Shown here: piece after piece, positions 6,702 to 8,113 of the stretch
How the letters are laid out: the number at the start of each line of letters is the position of its first letter
Numbering within the stretch: position 1 is the stretch's first letter
Origin: Flavobacteriaceae bacterium UBA6268
GTDB lineage: Bacteria > Bacteroidota > Bacteroidia > Flavobacteriales > Flavobacteriaceae
Reading direction: 5' to 3'
Length of the DNA stretch: 8,113 nt
NCBI GenBank assembly: GCA_002440705.1
Contig: DJVA01000054.1
Coordinates: 1 to 8,113 of the forward strand
Translations under genes and position numbers: made by a program
Notes under the pieces: model-generated
Told to the model about the DNA's origin: nothing
What the model saw: only the letters and a program-made list of their open reading frames with translations
Databases searched by the model: none

Positions 6702-7679
6702 TTAGTCGAGGGATTGGTTCTCCTGTTGCGATTTCAACAGCATTTCGTTGAATTCCTCCGGAGAAAGGTTGCCATAGTAGAAATTGATTGGGTTGATGCG
6801 TTCCCCATCCTTAAAAATTTCATAGTGCAAGTGAGGGGCTTCACTTCGTCCCGTACTGCCCACAAAACCAATCAAGTCGCCACGTTTTACTTTTTGGCCT
6901 ACCCTTACATTGTATTTGAAAAGGTGAGCATAGAGACTTTCATACCCAAATCCGTGGTCGATAACGATATGATTTCCATAACCTGCAGCAGTATTGTCGG
7001 CACGGAGCACCACACCATTTCCTGAGGCAAATACCGGCGTTCCCCTTGGGGAAGTAAAATCCATGCCCCAGTGAAACTTACGGGCTTTCGTGAAAGGATC
7101 GGTACGATAGCCATAGCCTGAAGCCATGCGGGTAAGGTCTTCATTCCTTACAGGTTGGATGGCAGGAATGGCTTCTAGAAGCTTTTCCTTTTCAGAAGCC
7201 AAGATGGTTATTTCGTCCAACGATTTGGACTGTACCACAATTTGTTTGGTTAAAATGTCCAGACGCTTGCTGGTATTGATGATGAGTTTGGAATTGTCAA
7301 ACCCTTCCAAATCTTTATAACGGTTTACTCCTCCAAAGCCTGCTTTGCGCTGTTCTTCTGGAATGGGATTGGCTTCAAAATAGACCCGATACAAATTGTT
7401 ATCGCGATCGGCGATGTTTTCGAGTACGGCTTCCGCCTGTCCCATTTTTTTGTTAAGCAGTTCGTATTGCAATTCCATCTGGGCGAGTTCCCGTTTCAGT
7501 TCCCGTTCTCTTGGCGTGTCTACATTGGGCAGGTTTAGGTATACCAATAACAATAGAAAACCACTCAATATGGAGCCAAGCAGTGAAAGCAGGAAAATAC
7601 CCCACTTTCTTCCTTTTTTTGGCTCTATTTTTCGGTAGGAAAGGGTTTCGCTATCGTAGTAATATTTTACCTTCGACAT
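6702..7679 (-). CDS. Membrane-anchored M23 (LytM-type) peptidase
   Basis: This is a predicted zinc endopeptidase that would cut peptide cross-links in peptidoglycan, acting in the periplasm. Residues 1-25 are a cytoplasmic basic lead (MSKVKYYYDSETLSYRKIE), 26-48 a single membrane span, 55-95 a coiled-coil-prone segment and 130-175 a further helical region. The M23 domain covers about 185-300. Zinc ligands are H203 and D207 of HWGMDF and H285 of HLH; H252 (SLYAHL) and H283 complete the active site. All are present, so it should be an active enzyme and not a degenerate activator of the EnvC type. GYGYRTDPFT precedes the domain, as in many M23 proteins. It is upstream of and closely coupled to the MerR-like gene and divergent from alaS. 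A -7 motif lies about 60 bases before the start. The start choice is supported by the conserved-looking N-terminus and the promoter position. Confidence 0.94.
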   Translation of the reverse strand: MSKVKYYYDSETLSYRKIEPKKGRKWGIFLLSLLGSILSGFLLLLVYLNLPNVDTPRERELKRELAQMELQYELLNKKMGQAEAVLENIADRDNNLYRVYFEANPIPEEQRKAGFGGVNRYKDLEGFDNSKLIINTSKRLDILTKQIVVQSKSLDEITILASEKEKLLEAIPAIQPVRNEDLTRMASGYGYRTDPFTKARKFHWGMDFTSPRGTPVFASGNGVVLRADNTAAGYGNHIVIDHGFGYESLYAHLFKYNVRVGQKVKRGDLIGFVGSTGRSEAPHLHYEIFKDGERINPINFYYGNLSPEEFNEMLLKSQQENQSLD

Positions 7680-7693
7680 AAGTTAAAAAGTCC

Positions 7694-7701
7694 TATTTTT
7701 G
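7694..7701 (+). promoter_or_regulatory. Candidate -7 promoter element for alaS
   Basis: TATTTTTG fits TAnnTTTG on the plus strand, with TTCG (7672-7675) at an 18-base spacing as a weak -33 element. It would give alaS a leader of about 90 bases. In such an AT-rich stretch a chance match is possible. Confidence 0.35.
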
Positions 7702-7738
7702 CGGTAAACAAAGGCAACTCCTTTCGTTTAACGCCAAA

Positions 7739-7746
7739 CAAAGATA
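7739..7746 (-). promoter_or_regulatory. Bacteroidetes -7 promoter element for the M23-merR genes
   Basis: CAAAGATA on the plus strand is TATCTTTG on the minus strand, identical to the era element. It lies about 60 bases upstream of the M23 ATG. No clear -33 TTTG is seen at the usual spacing; the nearest (7778-7775) is 28 bases away, which is too far. Confidence 0.5.
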
Positions 7747-7797
7747 GAAATTGTTTGCTTTTAGGAAGCGGTGCCAAATTACAATTAATATTTTTTT

Positions 7798-8113
7798 ATG
7801 ACTTCGGCTGCCATTCGTCAAGAATTTTTGGACTTTTTCAAATCAAAATCACATGCCATTGTACCTTCCGCACCCATGGTAGTGAAAGGCGATCCCACTT
7901 TGATGTTTACCAATGCAGGGATGAATCAGTTCAAGGAGTTCTTTTTAGGCCACAAACAAGCTAAGGACGTTCGGGTGGCCGACACCCAAAAATGCCTACG
8001 GGTAAGTGGCAAACACAACGATTTGGAAGAGGTGGGGATGGACACCTACCACCATACCATGTTTGAAATGCTGGGGAATTGGAGCTTTGGCGATTATTTT
8101 AAAAAAGAAGCCA
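7798..8113 (+). CDS. alaS: Alanine-tRNA ligase, N-terminal 105 residues (cut by the window edge)
   Basis: AlaS charges tRNA-Ala with alanine in the cytoplasm. Translating from ATG 7798 gives MTSAAIRQEFLDFFKSKSHA and continues without a stop to the last base. The class II aminoacylation core is clear: DPTLMFTNAGMNQFK (32-46) is motif 1, and CLRVSGKHNDLEEVG (66-80) with HHTMFEMLGNWSFGDYF (85-101) covers the motif 2 region that binds ATP and alanine. These line up with E. coli AlaS residue by residue over most of the stretch. The start is fixed because an in-frame TAA lies four codons upstream (7786-7788). The bases just before the ATG are a run of seven T residues with no Shine-Dalgarno sequence. 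The editing and C-terminal domains lie outside the window. The gene diverges from the M23 peptidase gene across 118 bases. Confidence 0.96.
   Translation, partial: MTSAAIRQEFLDFFKSKSHAIVPSAPMVVKGDPTLMFTNAGMNQFKEFFLGHKQAKDVRVADTQKCLRVSGKHNDLEEVGMDTYHHTMFEMLGNWSFGDYFKKEA

Noticed and set aside
7755..7964. Plus-strand 69-codon frame over the start of alaS
   Set aside because: It is out of frame with the unmistakable AlaS N-terminus that starts at 7798.

Overview
The window looks like a chromosomal housekeeping segment from a member of the Bacteroidetes, most likely class Flavobacteriia. Four things point there. The secreted peptidase ends in a type IX secretion (Por) sorting domain with a YPNP motif. 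Several genes are preceded by the Bacteroidetes -7 promoter element TAnnTTTG (TATCTTTG before era, TACCTTTG before der). No clear Shine-Dalgarno sequences are seen. The Era, Der, AlaS and M23 sequences also read like flavobacterial versions. No mobile element, CRISPR array, prophage or recognisable defence system was found, and all complete genes are intact.

Left part (1-2413): the 3' part of an initiator tRNA-Met gene enters from the left edge and is followed by a perfect 12-bp hairpin terminator. A 242-base AT-rich gap with no convincing gene leads to a 647-residue exported M1 metallo-aminopeptidase, which ends at its own strong hairpin terminator.

Middle (2414-5612): a small single-span membrane protein of unknown function is followed by era. 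A two-span membrane protein then lies on the opposite strand, and der follows. Era and Der are both ribosome-assembly GTPases (small and large subunit respectively). Each has its own -7 promoter element a few bases from its start codon, which implies very short 5' leaders. The two-span protein lies tail-to-tail with era (4-base overlap) and head-to-head with der.

Right part (5616-8113): three minus-strand genes read M23 peptidase, MerR-like regulator, zinc-ribbon/TerB protein. The first two are only 2 bases apart and are probably coupled. The M23 gene diverges from alaS, whose first 105 codons run off the right edge. The divergent region carries a -7 element for each direction.

Together the window covers translation (initiator tRNA, AlaS, Era, Der), cell-wall remodelling (M23) and extracellular peptide breakdown (M1). 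The parts without an assigned role are the two small membrane proteins, the MerR-like protein and the zinc-ribbon/TerB protein. I saw no convincing evidence for a new multi-gene system.
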